From contig CAKZYJ010000453.1 of assembly GCA_937884755.1 (NCBI GenBank), positions 1 to 48,314 on the forward strand: 48,314 nt of DNA, given 5' to 3'. This document shows positions 27,537 to 34,789 of the stretch, in pieces. The translations under genes and the position numbers were made by a program. The number at the start of each line of letters is the position of its first letter. Position 1 is the stretch's first letter. This stretch comes from an uncultured Flammeovirgaceae bacterium (lineage in GTDB: Bacteria > Bacteroidota > Bacteroidia > Cytophagales > Cyclobacteriaceae). The notes under the pieces were generated by a model, which did not search any database, was not told the origin of the DNA, and saw only the letters and a program-made list of their open reading frames with translations.

Positions 27537-28082
27537 TTACGCTTCCGCCAATAGCTCGTCAGCTTTTTCTTCTAATTGATCGCTGTCAAATATATTAAGC
27601 TGCTCAGGCTTAAAGGTGATCTGCTCCCACACTTGGTCAGCCATTTCATTCATGTGCTCATACTGAAGCCAAAGCTGCTTTGTCCGCCGAGTGATATCAG
27701 CTTCAAGTTTTAACCGATCTTTTTCTTCAGGGTCGTAGGCATTCTGATAGCTATCCTCAGCTTTACGGATGCTGTCATCTTCAATATTGGCTGCATGAAT
27801 CCCTTTGGTCAGCACTTCCTGATTAAACGTGTTCTTCATCCGGCGGAACTTGAAGTTGATAGTAAGCTTTTCGCCTTCATCTTTCACGGTGAAGATGGGG
27901 AACTGTCCTGAGCCAGGCTTATATCCCGACTGGACATACAACGTCTGACAGAACTCTTCAATAGCGCGTTCCAGCTCTTCAGGAAGCGTAGGCTTTTTGA
28001 CTGCAAGGATGCCAGTAGAAGTGGAAAGATGTAATTCGTAGCGGTTTACGCCACCGGAGTGCTTGAATTTGGTGATAAACAT
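27537..28082 (-). CDS. hypothetical early protein
   Basis: A 181-residue acidic protein. The first 100 residues alternate beta strands and helix (FITKFKHSGGVNRYELHLS, EGEKLTINFKFRRM). The rest is charged coiled coil (DPEEKDRLKLEADITRRTKQL) with an acidic C-terminus. No family recognised; the plan could suit a small DNA-metabolism partner. It is the first gene of its leftward unit, 88 bases downstream of a hairpin with U-tract (28171-28234) and 190 bases from a shared AT-rich element, the same arrangement seen before other early operons of this phage. Confidence 0.5.
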   Translation of the reverse strand: MFITKFKHSGGVNRYELHLSTSTGILAVKKPTLPEELERAIEEFCQTLYVQSGYKPGSGQFPIFTVKDEGEKLTINFKFRRMKNTFNQEVLTKGIHAANIEDDSIRKAEDSYQNAYDPEEKDRLKLEADITRRTKQLWLQYEHMNEMADQVWEQITFKPEQLNIFDSDQLEEKADELLAEA

Positions 28083-28170
28083 AGTAAAAGAGGATTAAAT
28101 GAAAATTGTGTTAACGCATGACTATGTGTAAAGATGAAAAAATATTCGGAATAACACAAAAAATGAAGAG

Positions 28171-28234
28171 AAAAAGCCAGCGGGGTTTAGTCATTCACAA
28201 ACCATTAACACAAGGGTAGGTGGGATCCCGCTGG
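28171..28234 (-). promoter_or_regulatory. leader hairpin with U-tract (attenuator/terminator candidate)
   Basis: On the minus strand CCAGCGGG (28234-28227) pairs with CCCGCTGG (28184-28177) across about 42 bases. A C, five T and a second T-rich run follow. It lies between the divergent promoters and the leftward gene at 28082. Confidence 0.5.
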
Positions 28235-28272
28235 TGAATCAAAGATACCAACTTCATCTGAACCCACCTATA

Positions 28273-28290
28273 TATTTTGGGTAATTATGA
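28273..28290. promoter_or_regulatory. shared AT-rich element, copy A
   Basis: TATTTTGGGTAATTATGA matches the core found at 36021, 40110, 44098 and, more weakly, 32606 and 48239. It lies between the leftward gene at 28082 and the rightward lysis cassette at 28326, so it could serve either as operator or promoter part. Confidence 0.4.
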
Positions 28291-28325
28291 AAAAATGTGA
28301 GTATCTTCGTTAAACCCATAGCAAG

Positions 28326-28781
28326 ATGCTATCACACTACCGCTTTGAACATGGTCCCAACTACACCAAAGGTGAGCTATACTACTTAGATGATCTTGTC
28401 TGCTACATCTTAGAAGATCCTGTTCGGGCAAAAGGAATTAAAGTACCAAAGTTTACTGCTATTGCTGCTGGAAACTACACCACTGAGCTGAGCTGGAGCC
28501 CTAAATTCAAGCGAAACCTTCCACTCATTTACAATTCTATTAATAGCCGGTGGGGCAAGCATATCTACTATCAGGGAGTACTCTTTGTTGGTGTGCGGTT
28601 TCATGCGGGTAATGATCCGGATGACAGTGCGGGATGTCCTTTAGTGGGGTCAGGGTTTAACCGCCGGGGAAAACTGTATCAGGCTAGGGAAGCAGAGAGT
28701 AAGCTGCTGGAGATTTACCAAGAACACGGAAACGTCATACCACTACGCATATACAACCACAAAATAGATGAAGCTGTTTGA
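28326..28781 (+). CDS. DUF5675 protein, lysis-cassette enzyme candidate
   Basis: A 151-residue protein with the DUF5675 pattern: YILEDPVR (residues 27-34), TAIAAGNYTTELSWSPKF (44-61) and RFHAGNDPDDSAGCPLVG (91-108). His93, Asp97 and Cys104 sit where an enzyme such as an L,D-transpeptidase- or peptidase-like fold might place its catalytic residues; that reaction is an inference, because the family is described only as a domain of unknown function. It is the first of three overlapping rightward genes with a membrane protein and a spanin-like protein, so a role in cell-wall lysis is likely. It has its own upstream region of about 240 bases. Confidence 0.75.
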   Translation: MLSHYRFEHGPNYTKGELYYLDDLVCYILEDPVRAKGIKVPKFTAIAAGNYTTELSWSPKFKRNLPLIYNSINSRWGKHIYYQGVLFVGVRFHAGNDPDDSAGCPLVGSGFNRRGKLYQAREAESKLLEIYQEHGNVIPLRIYNHKIDEAV

Positions 28782-29085
28782 GATGACTACAATTACGGTA
28801 AGCTTGCCTTTACTAGCTTGGATATCTTTCGCGTGCATACCGTTATGGTGGATAATTCTTTATGTATACTATCAAATACCTAAAAAGGTATGGTATTTCA
28901 AGATTCATCAATGGGGTATCTGGTGGTGGAAATATGGATTGTCATGGAAAGATAATGTTGCCAAAAACCCAAAGAATATCCAAATCACACCAAAGGATGC
29001 GGTGGAGATATATAACAAATTGAGAAGAGGAAGGGTGAATTTAAAAGTCAAGAAGATTGGTAAATTTTATTTTATGTATAGATGA
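28768..29085 (+). CDS. small membrane protein, holin candidate
   Basis: A 105-residue protein overlapping the DUF5675 gene by 14 bases and the spanin-like gene by 4. Its N-terminus has one long or two short hydrophobic helices (VSLPLLAWISFACIPLWWII, residues 12-31, then LYVYYQ). The C-terminal part is Trp-rich and basic (WGIWWWKYGLSWKD, KLRRGRVNLKVKKIGKF). A basic tail after a membrane segment, between an endolysin candidate and a spanin-like gene, is what a holin would look like. Family membership is not visible, so the call is positional. Confidence 0.55.
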   Translation: MKLFEMTTITVSLPLLAWISFACIPLWWIILYVYYQIPKKVWYFKIHQWGIWWWKYGLSWKDNVAKNPKNIQITPKDAVEIYNKLRRGRVNLKVKKIGKFYFMYR

Positions 29086-29783
29086 AAAAAATTGATATAG
29101 TTGCCCTGGCTTTACTAAGCAGCACCATACTGTTTGCTGTGCTCTGGGGATTGAGTAGGGGAAGTAGTAAAAAGTTGAGTCAACAGAACGCAGTATATCG
29201 GGATGTGGTGGCACACGCACGTGATCGGGATAAGCAGTGGTTAGCCCAAGTAAATATTTTGTCTGCTGAGAAAAAGCAGTTAGAGCACACCTACGGCTTT
29301 CAAATAGATAGTCTAAAGGATTTGCTTGGAAAAGAGACGAAACGTTGGCAGGACTTGCTTGTGGTGGCTGCTAGAGAGCGTAGAGCGGTGAAGGTGAAAG
29401 TGCAATACGATACAATACAGCGAACCGACACAGTGTACCAAACTTCGCTGAAAGAAGTGTATCGAAGGGAGCCATTCTTGTTTGACTACTATGACCGTTG
29501 GCTATCTATGCAAGGGCAGTACCAAGATGACAGCTTAATGATTAACTATACAGCATTTGATAGCTTGAGTTTTTTAACGACGAAGAAAAGGGGATTATCT
29601 ACTGTTCAGGTGGTGAGTCATAATCCGCATGTAGAAATCTTATCGGCTACGGCGATTGAGGTTCAGGACAGGAAATTGTCTCGTTGGATGGTAGGTCCTC
29701 AATTTGGTGCTCATTATGTGATCGGGCAGGGGATTCGTCCGTATGTCGGGGTTGGGGTAGGTTTTAACCTTCTTCCCCGGTAA
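29082..29783 (+). CDS. spanin-like protein with C-terminal outer-membrane-type strands
   Basis: A 233-residue protein. It has an N-terminal inner-membrane anchor (residues 5-24, IVALALLSSTILFAVLWGL), then charged coiled coil (to about residue 125). The last 35 residues alternate Gly and aromatic residues (MVGPQFGAHYVIGQG, then PYVGVGVGFNLLPR), like strands of an outer-membrane barrel. Spanins connect inner and outer membrane during lysis; a protein with an inner-membrane anchor and an outer-membrane-type end could do this in one chain (a unimolecular spanin by a different route). It overlaps the holin candidate by 4 bases and converges with the leftward gene at 29784. Confidence 0.6.
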   Translation: MKKIDIVALALLSSTILFAVLWGLSRGSSKKLSQQNAVYRDVVAHARDRDKQWLAQVNILSAEKKQLEHTYGFQIDSLKDLLGKETKRWQDLLVVAARERRAVKVKVQYDTIQRTDTVYQTSLKEVYRREPFLFDYYDRWLSMQGQYQDDSLMINYTAFDSLSFLTTKKRGLSTVQVVSHNPHVEILSATAIEVQDRKLSRWMVGPQFGAHYVIGQGIRPYVGVGVGFNLLPR

Positions 29784-30113
29784 TTACTTTACTAGCTTAG
29801 GTTTTGGTGATGGCCTTCTACAATTATTGCAGTGCGCCCAGAAAGCATCCTCATAATAGTCTCCATATTCATCTGGCATAATAGCTAAACGAAAATTGCA
29901 GTTATCAAAATCAACTTGAATTAGTAGACAGACAATCCATTGCCCCATTTCACCGTCTACATTCCTAATGTGAGGTTCATAATACTCAATGGTTTCGTAT
30001 GCTTTCCATCGCTTTTTATAAAAATCTGCTTCACTCATACCATACTTCTTTCTAGCTCTACTACGAAATGAATATTGACGATTTCCTTTTGTTGTATGAT
30101 CTAACTTTTCCAT
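29784..30113 (-). CDS. hypothetical protein
   Basis: A 109-residue protein with a basic N-terminal half (RQYSFRSRARKKYGMSEADFYKKRW), then beta strands (WIVCLLIQVDFDNCNFRLAIM) and a terminal CNNC pair that could bind metal with the upstream Cys. No family recognised. It ends directly at the stop of the spanin-like gene (convergent) and starts 99 bases downstream of the next leftward gene. Confidence 0.45.
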   Translation of the reverse strand: MEKLDHTTKGNRQYSFRSRARKKYGMSEADFYKKRWKAYETIEYYEPHIRNVDGEMGQWIVCLLIQVDFDNCNFRLAIMPDEYGDYYEDAFWAHCNNCRRPSPKPKLVK

Positions 30114-30212
30114 TTTTTAGCAGTCTTCTTCCCCGTTGACGCAATTACAAAAATAAAGGTAGGCGTAGTTATCCCAGATTGGTGCAAAACATAAAAACCT
30201 AAAACCTTTCTT

Positions 30213-30371
30213 TTACGCGTGAGCTTCCATACGATCAAGCAATCTATTAATCTCATGTTCACAGAGAACTCCCCGCTCAATCTTGATGGTCTCGTGAGGG
30301 CGTAGCATCGTGACATCAGCACAACCATCTTCTTTTGGTAGGTCTTCGTAGTTGGCAAATACTTCAATCAT
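30213..30371 (-). CDS. small acidic protein
   Basis: A 52-residue protein. I chose ATG 30371 (MIEVFANYEDLPKEDG) because it overlaps the stop of the DUF1653 gene by 8 bases, as the other genes in this operon do. The sequence is acidic with a C-terminal helix (EHEINRLLDRMEAHA). No function known. An 88-residue frame that overlaps it in another phase is probably a shadow. Confidence 0.5.
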   Translation of the reverse strand: MIEVFANYEDLPKEDGCADVTMLRPHETIKIERGVLCEHEINRLLDRMEAHA

Positions 30372-30570
30372 GATTCTCTTTTTTTTCAAGTAGTGGTACA
30401 CGAACCTTCACAAAATTCTGGTTAAAATCATGTACTGTCCGGACGTAGTACTGATGATTTTTCACGCTTTGGTAGAGGATAAGCTGCTCGTTGGTAGATT
30501 TGTTAAGAATCTTTCCTTCTACTCGGTAGATGCCTTGAGACTTGATATGGCGGTAGTAGGTGTTATGCAT
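30364..30570 (-). CDS. DUF1653 domain protein
   Basis: A 68-residue protein. YYRHIKSQGIYRVEGKILNK, LILYQSV and YYVRTVHDFNQNF match the small beta-barrel-like DUF1653 family (Y-R-H-x-K-x-x-x-Y start, V-Y-R/Q middle and V-R-x-x-x-x-F end). The family is widespread in phages and bacteria and its role is unknown. It overlaps the methylase gene by 8 bases and is translated after it. Confidence 0.75.
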   Translation of the reverse strand: MHNTYYRHIKSQGIYRVEGKILNKSTNEQLILYQSVKNHQYYVRTVHDFNQNFVKVRVPLLEKKENHD

Positions 30571-31399
30571 GAGAGAAGTGATTTAGCTCTAAGGGATCAA
30601 AAGAAAGCTGGCCTTCAGGAACCAAAGGAAAATTGGCAATTAGCACCTCAGATTTAGCTTTCATTCTTTGTCTGGGTGCCCTTCTTCGGGCAGTAATCAC
30701 TTTAGTATGCCAGCCATTTTTTTGAATGAATTCCTGTAGGATATCAGAAGGGTAATTGGAAAGAAGAAATTTACCTTTACATGTCTCTAGCCACTGAAGA
30801 AGATCACAAAACTGTTGTTCTGTATACCCTGCGTAGTGCCCTTGGTCAGCATTCATATATGGCGGATCTATAAAGTGAAAAGCATGGGCAACGTTTCTGC
30901 TTTCTAGCACCTGCAAGGCATCTTTATTTTCAATGTAGGCTGACTCAATACGCCTGACGAGTAATTCAGTGAAAGCGTCTTTTTTATTTCTTAATGTGTC
31001 TGGACTGACGGTGTTTTGGTCGTTTGAGTACTTCATTCCCCCTCCAATTTTATTGCTAAAAGAAAAATTGGCTGTCATCCAAAAAGCCCAAGCAAGTTGT
31101 ACTGTATCCATGGAGCCAGATCTGATAATCTTTAATGCTTTCCGGTGGTGAGTTCGGCTAAGTAAAGTAGTATCAATTTCTTTTTTGAGTGCGGGAAAAT
31201 TTCTCTTAAGCACTTCGTAAAAGTTAACTACATAGTCTAGCTGATCGTTAATAGTCTCATTGGCCACAGGCTGCTTCGCCCAAAAGACAGCGCCCCCACC
31301 AAAGAACACTTCTGTATACACTTTATGCCGGGGAATAATAGGTAGAATATGATGCAGTAGTGATGTCTTACCTCCATAGTACATAATTGGTGTAGTCAT
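30563..31399 (-). CDS. dam: DNA adenine N6-methyltransferase (D12 class)
   Basis: A 278-residue protein with the features of D12-class (Dam-type) adenine methylases: an N-terminal MYYGGKTSLL, SAM-binding FFGGGAVFW (residues 32-40) and catalytic DPPY (178-181). It would methylate adenine in DNA, target sequence unknown; GATC is only the best-known target of this class. In a temperate phage this may protect against host restriction or affect regulation. It starts inside the RusA-like gene's stop (ATGA overlap). Length and motif order look complete. Confidence 0.88.
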   Translation of the reverse strand: MTTPIMYYGGKTSLLHHILPIIPRHKVYTEVFFGGGAVFWAKQPVANETINDQLDYVVNFYEVLKRNFPALKKEIDTTLLSRTHHRKALKIIRSGSMDTVQLAWAFWMTANFSFSNKIGGGMKYSNDQNTVSPDTLRNKKDAFTELLVRRIESAYIENKDALQVLESRNVAHAFHFIDPPYMNADQGHYAGYTEQQFCDLLQWLETCKGKFLLSNYPSDILQEFIQKNGWHTKVITARRRAPRQRMKAKSEVLIANFPLVPEGQLSFDPLELNHFSHA

Positions 31400-31908
31400 A
31401 GCATAAGGTAAATTCCAGGGTTTTCACGATCGATGAAGTAGTGGAGAGGGTAGAAGCGGACATTATCGGCATTATCAGAATCTATCCAGCCATATTCTTC
31501 CATCAGGTCCGCTATCACTTGAATAACATTGTGCTGATCAAACTGCTGTCTAGTAGACCGGGCGACTTTGTATGTAACGACGTAGGGGGGGGGTAACTCG
31601 CTTATCATATCCAGCCAGTCCAACTTATTACTAAGCATGTGGGGTACAATAGCCTCGCGGTACCGTTGCACCAGATCACTATCTACTAGGCCAATATGCT
31701 TTCCTTTCCACTGCTTACTATTCTTAGAGCTAGGAACATTGAAAGGGAGAAAGATGTACCAGGGAGTGGTTATAGATGTATTCTTGACAGCTAATTTATC
31801 CTTCTGATACTTTTTAGCCTCAGCAATTTTTTTACCGATTAATTGGTCTTTCTGATCTTGAGAAATCCCAGTTTTATTTTCAATATCTTTGAGAGACCAG
31901 GGTTTCAT
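31396..31908 (-). CDS. RusA-like Holliday junction resolvase
   Basis: A 170-residue protein. Its C-terminal half shows the RusA-type pattern (RQQFDQHNVIQVIADLMEEY, then GWIDSDNADNVRF), with Asp residues placed for metal-dependent cleavage of branched DNA. An N-terminal extension of about 50 residues, helical and basic (KKIAEAKKYQKDKLA), is longer than in RusA itself. It would resolve recombination or replication junctions, consistent with YqaJ and annealing-protein genes in the same block. ATGA overlaps link it to the genes on both sides. Confidence 0.8.
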   Translation of the reverse strand: MKPWSLKDIENKTGISQDQKDQLIGKKIAEAKKYQKDKLAVKNTSITTPWYIFLPFNVPSSKNSKQWKGKHIGLVDSDLVQRYREAIVPHMLSNKLDWLDMISELPPPYVVTYKVARSTRQQFDQHNVIQVIADLMEEYGWIDSDNADNVRFYPLHYFIDRENPGIYLML

Positions 31909-32276
31909 GACGAAGCCTTATCTATCCGGTCATAAATCTGCGGGTTATTATCGAAGTGCTTACAGACAGCTCGTAGAATTTTCTGTAATTCCTTCTGATA
32001 CTTGACATGCCGATAGAGATAGTACTTCGCTGCTTTGATCGCGAAAGCTTTGTTATTGGCGGTCAATTCCTCCCCTTCACTAGCTTCATCTAGCTTCTCC
32101 AGTAACTGATCTTCATCCAGCTTCACCGAAGCATACTCTTTGGTGAGATCGGGTAGGGTGGCAGTTAAGGTCTCAATATGCTTACTTACCTCAGTGACGG
32201 TAGCCTCATCAGCTTGTTCTCCCATTTGATTATGCGCACAGTTGATAGCGATCTGATTAAGTTTTCTGTTGGTCAT
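31905..32276 (-). CDS. hypothetical helical protein
   Basis: A 123-residue, largely helical and acidic protein (EVSKHIETLTATLPDLTKEYA, KAFAIKAAKYYLYRHVKYQKEL). No motif recognised. It overlaps the genes before and after it by 4 bases, so it is translated as part of the RusA/Dam operon and might be a partner of these enzymes. Confidence 0.5.
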   Translation of the reverse strand: MTNRKLNQIAINCAHNQMGEQADEATVTEVSKHIETLTATLPDLTKEYASVKLDEDQLLEKLDEASEGEELTANNKAFAIKAAKYYLYRHVKYQKELQKILRAVCKHFDNNPQIYDRIDKASS

Positions 32277-32491
32277 GAGTTTTTGTTTTTGATGAATAAT
32301 CTTCCTGATTCCTGTCTTTCCACTAGCTCCTCATTGATGTCCCGGATTCTGTCTTTACAGAGCAATCCGTGCAGTGGGTAGAAGATGTATATCTCTTTGC
32401 CTATTTCTAAATCTGCCAAAACAGCTTTCACAACTTTCCCTCTGAGTTCATTAGGGTGGTAGAGGTTAAGTTGCTTTTCTTCCTTAGCCAT
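32273..32491 (-). CDS. small hypothetical protein, first in an early operon
   Basis: A 72-residue protein with beta strands in the first half (NELRGKVVKAVLADLEIGKE, IYIFYPLHG) and a helical end. No family recognised. Its ATG is only a few bases after a nested hairpin with a T-rich tract (32495-32543), an arrangement repeated upstream of other operons. It is the first gene of the unit that runs through RusA-like, Dam, DUF1653 and the small acidic protein. Confidence 0.5.
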   Translation of the reverse strand: MAKEEKQLNLYHPNELRGKVVKAVLADLEIGKEIYIFYPLHGLLCKDRIRDINEELVERQESGRLFIKNKNS

Positions 32492-32494
32492 AGG

Positions 32495-32543
32495 TGAAAA
32501 AAGAAAAGCCCTATCCGACGGTTACAGCGTCTTTAAGGGCTTT
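32495..32543 (-). promoter_or_regulatory. nested leader hairpin with U-tract just before a start codon
   Basis: On the minus strand AAAGCCCT (from 32543) pairs with AGGGCTTT (to 32505), with an inner GACG/CGTC stem; TTTTCTTTTTT follows and the ATG at 32491 comes after four more bases. It has the form of an intrinsic terminator but leaves no room for a promoter before the gene. Confidence 0.6.
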
Positions 32544-32605
32544 ATTGGGACTAACCAAATTTTCCGAGTCTGTAACACTCACATACCAAACCTAGCAAAT
32601 TTATA

Positions 32606-32638
32606 GTAATACACAAAAGTAATTCGTGTAATAATGAA
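32606..32638. promoter_or_regulatory. shared AT-rich palindromic element, copy B
   Basis: GTAATACACAAAAGTAATTC followed by GTGTAATAATGAA forms imperfect inverted arms (TAATACAC and GTGTAATA). It lies between the DUF3127 gene and the operon starting at 32491. It shares GTGTAATnATGAA with copy E. Confidence 0.35.
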
Positions 32639-32639
32639 T

Positions 32640-32996
32640 TTAGAAGGGGAGACCATCCTCTTCATCCCCCTGCACCGACGTAGCCGTAGTCATCTGGGTG
32701 TCTTGGTTCACCTGGTTGTTGGTGGCAATCTTCCAGGCCTGAAGTGAGTTGAAGTACTTGATCTCACCCGACTTCTTATCCACCCACTTTCTACCTTTCA
32801 GATTGAAGTGGATGGTGACGTTTTGCCCTGCAGCGATATTATCTAGCAGATCGCAATTATCCTGCACCACCTCAAACTTGAGGAATTCGGGATATTGGGG
32901 ATTTTCAGCGTACTCTACGACAAACTCCCGCTTGGAGAATTTATCGGTGATGTGCTGGGTGTCATTTTTTTCAATGAGAGTTGCGGTGATTTCCAT
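32640..32996 (-). CDS. DUF3127 protein, SSB-like
   Basis: A 118-residue protein of the DUF3127 type, an OB-fold-like family common in Bacteroidota and their phages. The pattern is TATLIEKNDTQHITDKFSKR, KREFVVEYAENPQYPEF, LKFEVVQDNCDLLDN and NVTIHFNLKGRKW. The C-terminal tail is flexible and ends EEDGLPF, close to the acidic tail of single-strand-binding proteins (DDDIPF). A role in binding single-stranded DNA during replication or recombination is therefore likely, although the family is not formally characterised. It lies 11 bases downstream of the primase-helicase gene. Confidence 0.8.
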   Translation of the reverse strand: MEITATLIEKNDTQHITDKFSKREFVVEYAENPQYPEFLKFEVVQDNCDLLDNIAAGQNVTIHFNLKGRKWVDKKSGEIKYFNSLQAWKIATNNQVNQDTQMTTATSVQGDEEDGLPF

Positions 32997-33007
32997 AAAA
33001 ATTGATT

Positions 33008-33679
33008 TTAAATATCTGTTTCAAATGCTTGCATATAGGTACCTAACTCGTAATCTTTTTGCTGGGTGGCTTTTTCTATATCCGAAACTTTTTTAGCTTC
33101 TTGAAGCTTCTCTAGCCAATTATACCGATCCTCACTGCGGGTCGCGTCGTAAAACCGCTCATTCAGACTACAATACTTCATCGTCACAGAACCCACTGTA
33201 CCTAAGTGCCTGAACTTTACTTTTTCAACCAGCACCTCAGTCGTATTTGTATCAAAGTTTCGGTAGACGACTATACCATTGTCTGCCTTGTTATAAAAAG
33301 CAGCACTACCGTTGACTGAATACAAATTAGGCTTGCTAAACTTCCCGTTTTCCCTCGGGATTTTAGTGGGGTGGGCAATAAGAAATACATCAACTTCATG
33401 CTTATTTTTGAAGTGTTTGATTTTTCTTAAAGCCTTATCGGTATACTGGGTTTCGGTATGCCCCTGATAGTTGTGATCTATTTCATTCCAGGGATCTATG
33501 ACTAACCCATTGATTGCATGCCTAGCCACTAATCCAGACGACGTTTCTAATATTTCGTCCAGACTGATACTGTCATCTTGGGGGTAGATGTAGTGGAGTC
33601 GTTCCCGAAGAAAAGATGTGGCCTGGTTTAGCTCATTAATCGTCATTTTATTGCTACCGAAGAACGGTCGGCCAATCAA
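33008..33679 (-). CDS. primase-helicase, C-terminal (RecA-like helicase) piece
   Basis: A 223-residue frame from TTG 33679; it continues the frame of the gene ending at TGA 33692-33694, with only LAKI between. It holds the rest of the RecA-like core: Walker B (NGLVIDPWNEI), a sensor motif (VDVFLIAHPTKIPRENGK) and the C-terminal strands (NSAAFYNKADNG-like, VLVEKVKFRHLGTVGSV). Alone it lacks Walker A and the primase part and would not be functional. I take 33008-34789 as one gene with an internal stop. Confidence 0.75.
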   Translation of the reverse strand: MIGRPFFGSNKMTINELNQATSFLRERLHYIYPQDDSISLDEILETSSGLVARHAINGLVIDPWNEIDHNYQGHTETQYTDKALRKIKHFKNKHEVDVFLIAHPTKIPRENGKFSKPNLYSVNGSAAFYNKADNGIVVYRNFDTNTTEVLVEKVKFRHLGTVGSVTMKYCSLNERFYDATRSEDRYNWLEKLQEAKKVSDIEKATQQKDYELGTYMQAFETDI

Positions 33680-33691
33680 AATCTTTGCTAG

Positions 33692-33694
33692 TCA
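33692..33694 (-). other. in-frame TGA inside the primase-helicase gene
   Basis: Read on the minus strand: CAT TTA CAG TGA CTA GCA AAG. Frames on both sides share phase. The stop falls between Walker A and Walker B of the helicase core. One-base change from CGA (Arg), AGA or TGG would create it; Arg or Lys would suit the basic helix. Confidence 0.85.
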
Positions 33695-34789
33695 CTGTAA
33701 ATGTAGTTCCATTGGGTAATGCTCTGGTGAGAAAATGGCATAACGTTTATCATGCTTTACCATGAGGCGAAGCAATAAATTTTCTACCAGCACTGATTTT
33801 CCATGAGAGGGGATACCCGTGATAATAGTTAACTGAGGCGTTTTAAAGCTGAGTTGCGAGTCAAATTTCTCTATTCCTACGCCAATTCCTCGTTCAATAC
33901 CATTTCTGTATAAGTCATAAAGGGGTGACTCTAAGTCAGGAACACTTAATACGCGATCGATTGGAAAAGGGATAGCGTTGCTAACCAGTAATTTTACTTC
34001 TTCAGACCCATATTCCACTAATGTTTCATTAGCATCTTTGCAGCCCGCAGGATAACTCACATAAGCGCATCGGTGCTTACCTAGTCGTCGGGCAAGTTCG
34101 TGCAGTAGAATAGCTCCAGCATCGTCTTCGTCTACTGCCAAGATAAACTGCTTAACGTTGCTCCATTCATCAATCACAGAATCCAAGTACTTTGTGTTCT
34201 TGTTGGCGCCATTAGGAACACTCACAACTCCATAAATCCCAGATTCATAAAAACTCAATGCATCTATCTCTCCCTCGGTGATTATCACTCTCTTTTCTTC
34301 ACGGTAAAATTGAGATTCTAAAAGTAGGTCCCAGCCATACAGAATCAGTTCTGCGTTACTTTCCAGACGCATATCTTTTGTTGCTGATCTTTTTTTTCTG
34401 TTAACGAGTACTCCGTCTCGGAAGTAATTGAAGACAGCCCAATTGCTTTCTTCTGTCACTTGCCAGCGTAATAGCGTTGCTTTGCTAATTTTGCGAGTCT
34501 GAACAAAGTAATTGAGCCATGCATCTGAAAGTGGGGTATTGTTGTACTCAGGAATAGTGTACGCTTCTTTCTGGCGATAATCCTTTCGGGAGAACAGTGA
34601 CCCACTCCAGTTACAACTTTGCCGATGGCATTTCCATAACCCTTTGTCAATATTCACTGATAGCGAAGGTGGCTTCTTCCCTCGAGAACTTTGGCATTTT
34701 GGACAATACGTCTTCAGCTTACCCTTGCTTCGGCCTTTCAAGTCAATACCTGACTCTGACCATGTGGTGATCTGGGTACTATCTGCCAT
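33692..34789 (-). CDS. primase-helicase, N-terminal (Zn-finger, TOPRIM, Walker A) piece
   Basis: A 365-residue frame ending at TGA. Zinc-binding residues C29, C32, C54 and C59 (CPKC and CHRQSC) open the primase part. TOPRIM follows with ITEGEIDALSF (residues 170-180) and AVDEDDAG (218-225). The helicase Walker A is GIPSHGKS (325-332), and the frame stops just after the following strand (FSPEHYPMELHLQ). T7 gp4-type proteins have this layout and about 560-590 residues; together with the 33008 frame the total here is about 592. It would synthesise primers and unwind DNA at the fork. The replicative polymerase is not in the window. Confidence 0.85.
   Translation of the reverse strand: MADSTQITTWSESGIDLKGRSKGKLKTYCPKCQSSRGKKPPSLSVNIDKGLWKCHRQSCNWSGSLFSRKDYRQKEAYTIPEYNNTPLSDAWLNYFVQTRKISKATLLRWQVTEESNWAVFNYFRDGVLVNRKKRSATKDMRLESNAELILYGWDLLLESQFYREEKRVIITEGEIDALSFYESGIYGVVSVPNGANKNTKYLDSVIDEWSNVKQFILAVDEDDAGAILLHELARRLGKHRCAYVSYPAGCKDANETLVEYGSEEVKLLVSNAIPFPIDRVLSVPDLESPLYDLYRNGIERGIGVGIEKFDSQLSFKTPQLTIITGIPSHGKSVLVENLLLRLMVKHDKRYAIFSPEHYPMELHLQ

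Noticed and set aside
30101-30367. 88-residue frame on the minus strand
   Set aside because: Overlaps the small acidic gene 30213-30371 in another phase and has a composition like non-coding sequence.
1831-34789. Alternative genetic code (single stop reassigned to an amino acid)
   Set aside because: The four in-frame stops include TAA, TAG and TGA, and all three also end genes normally in the window.
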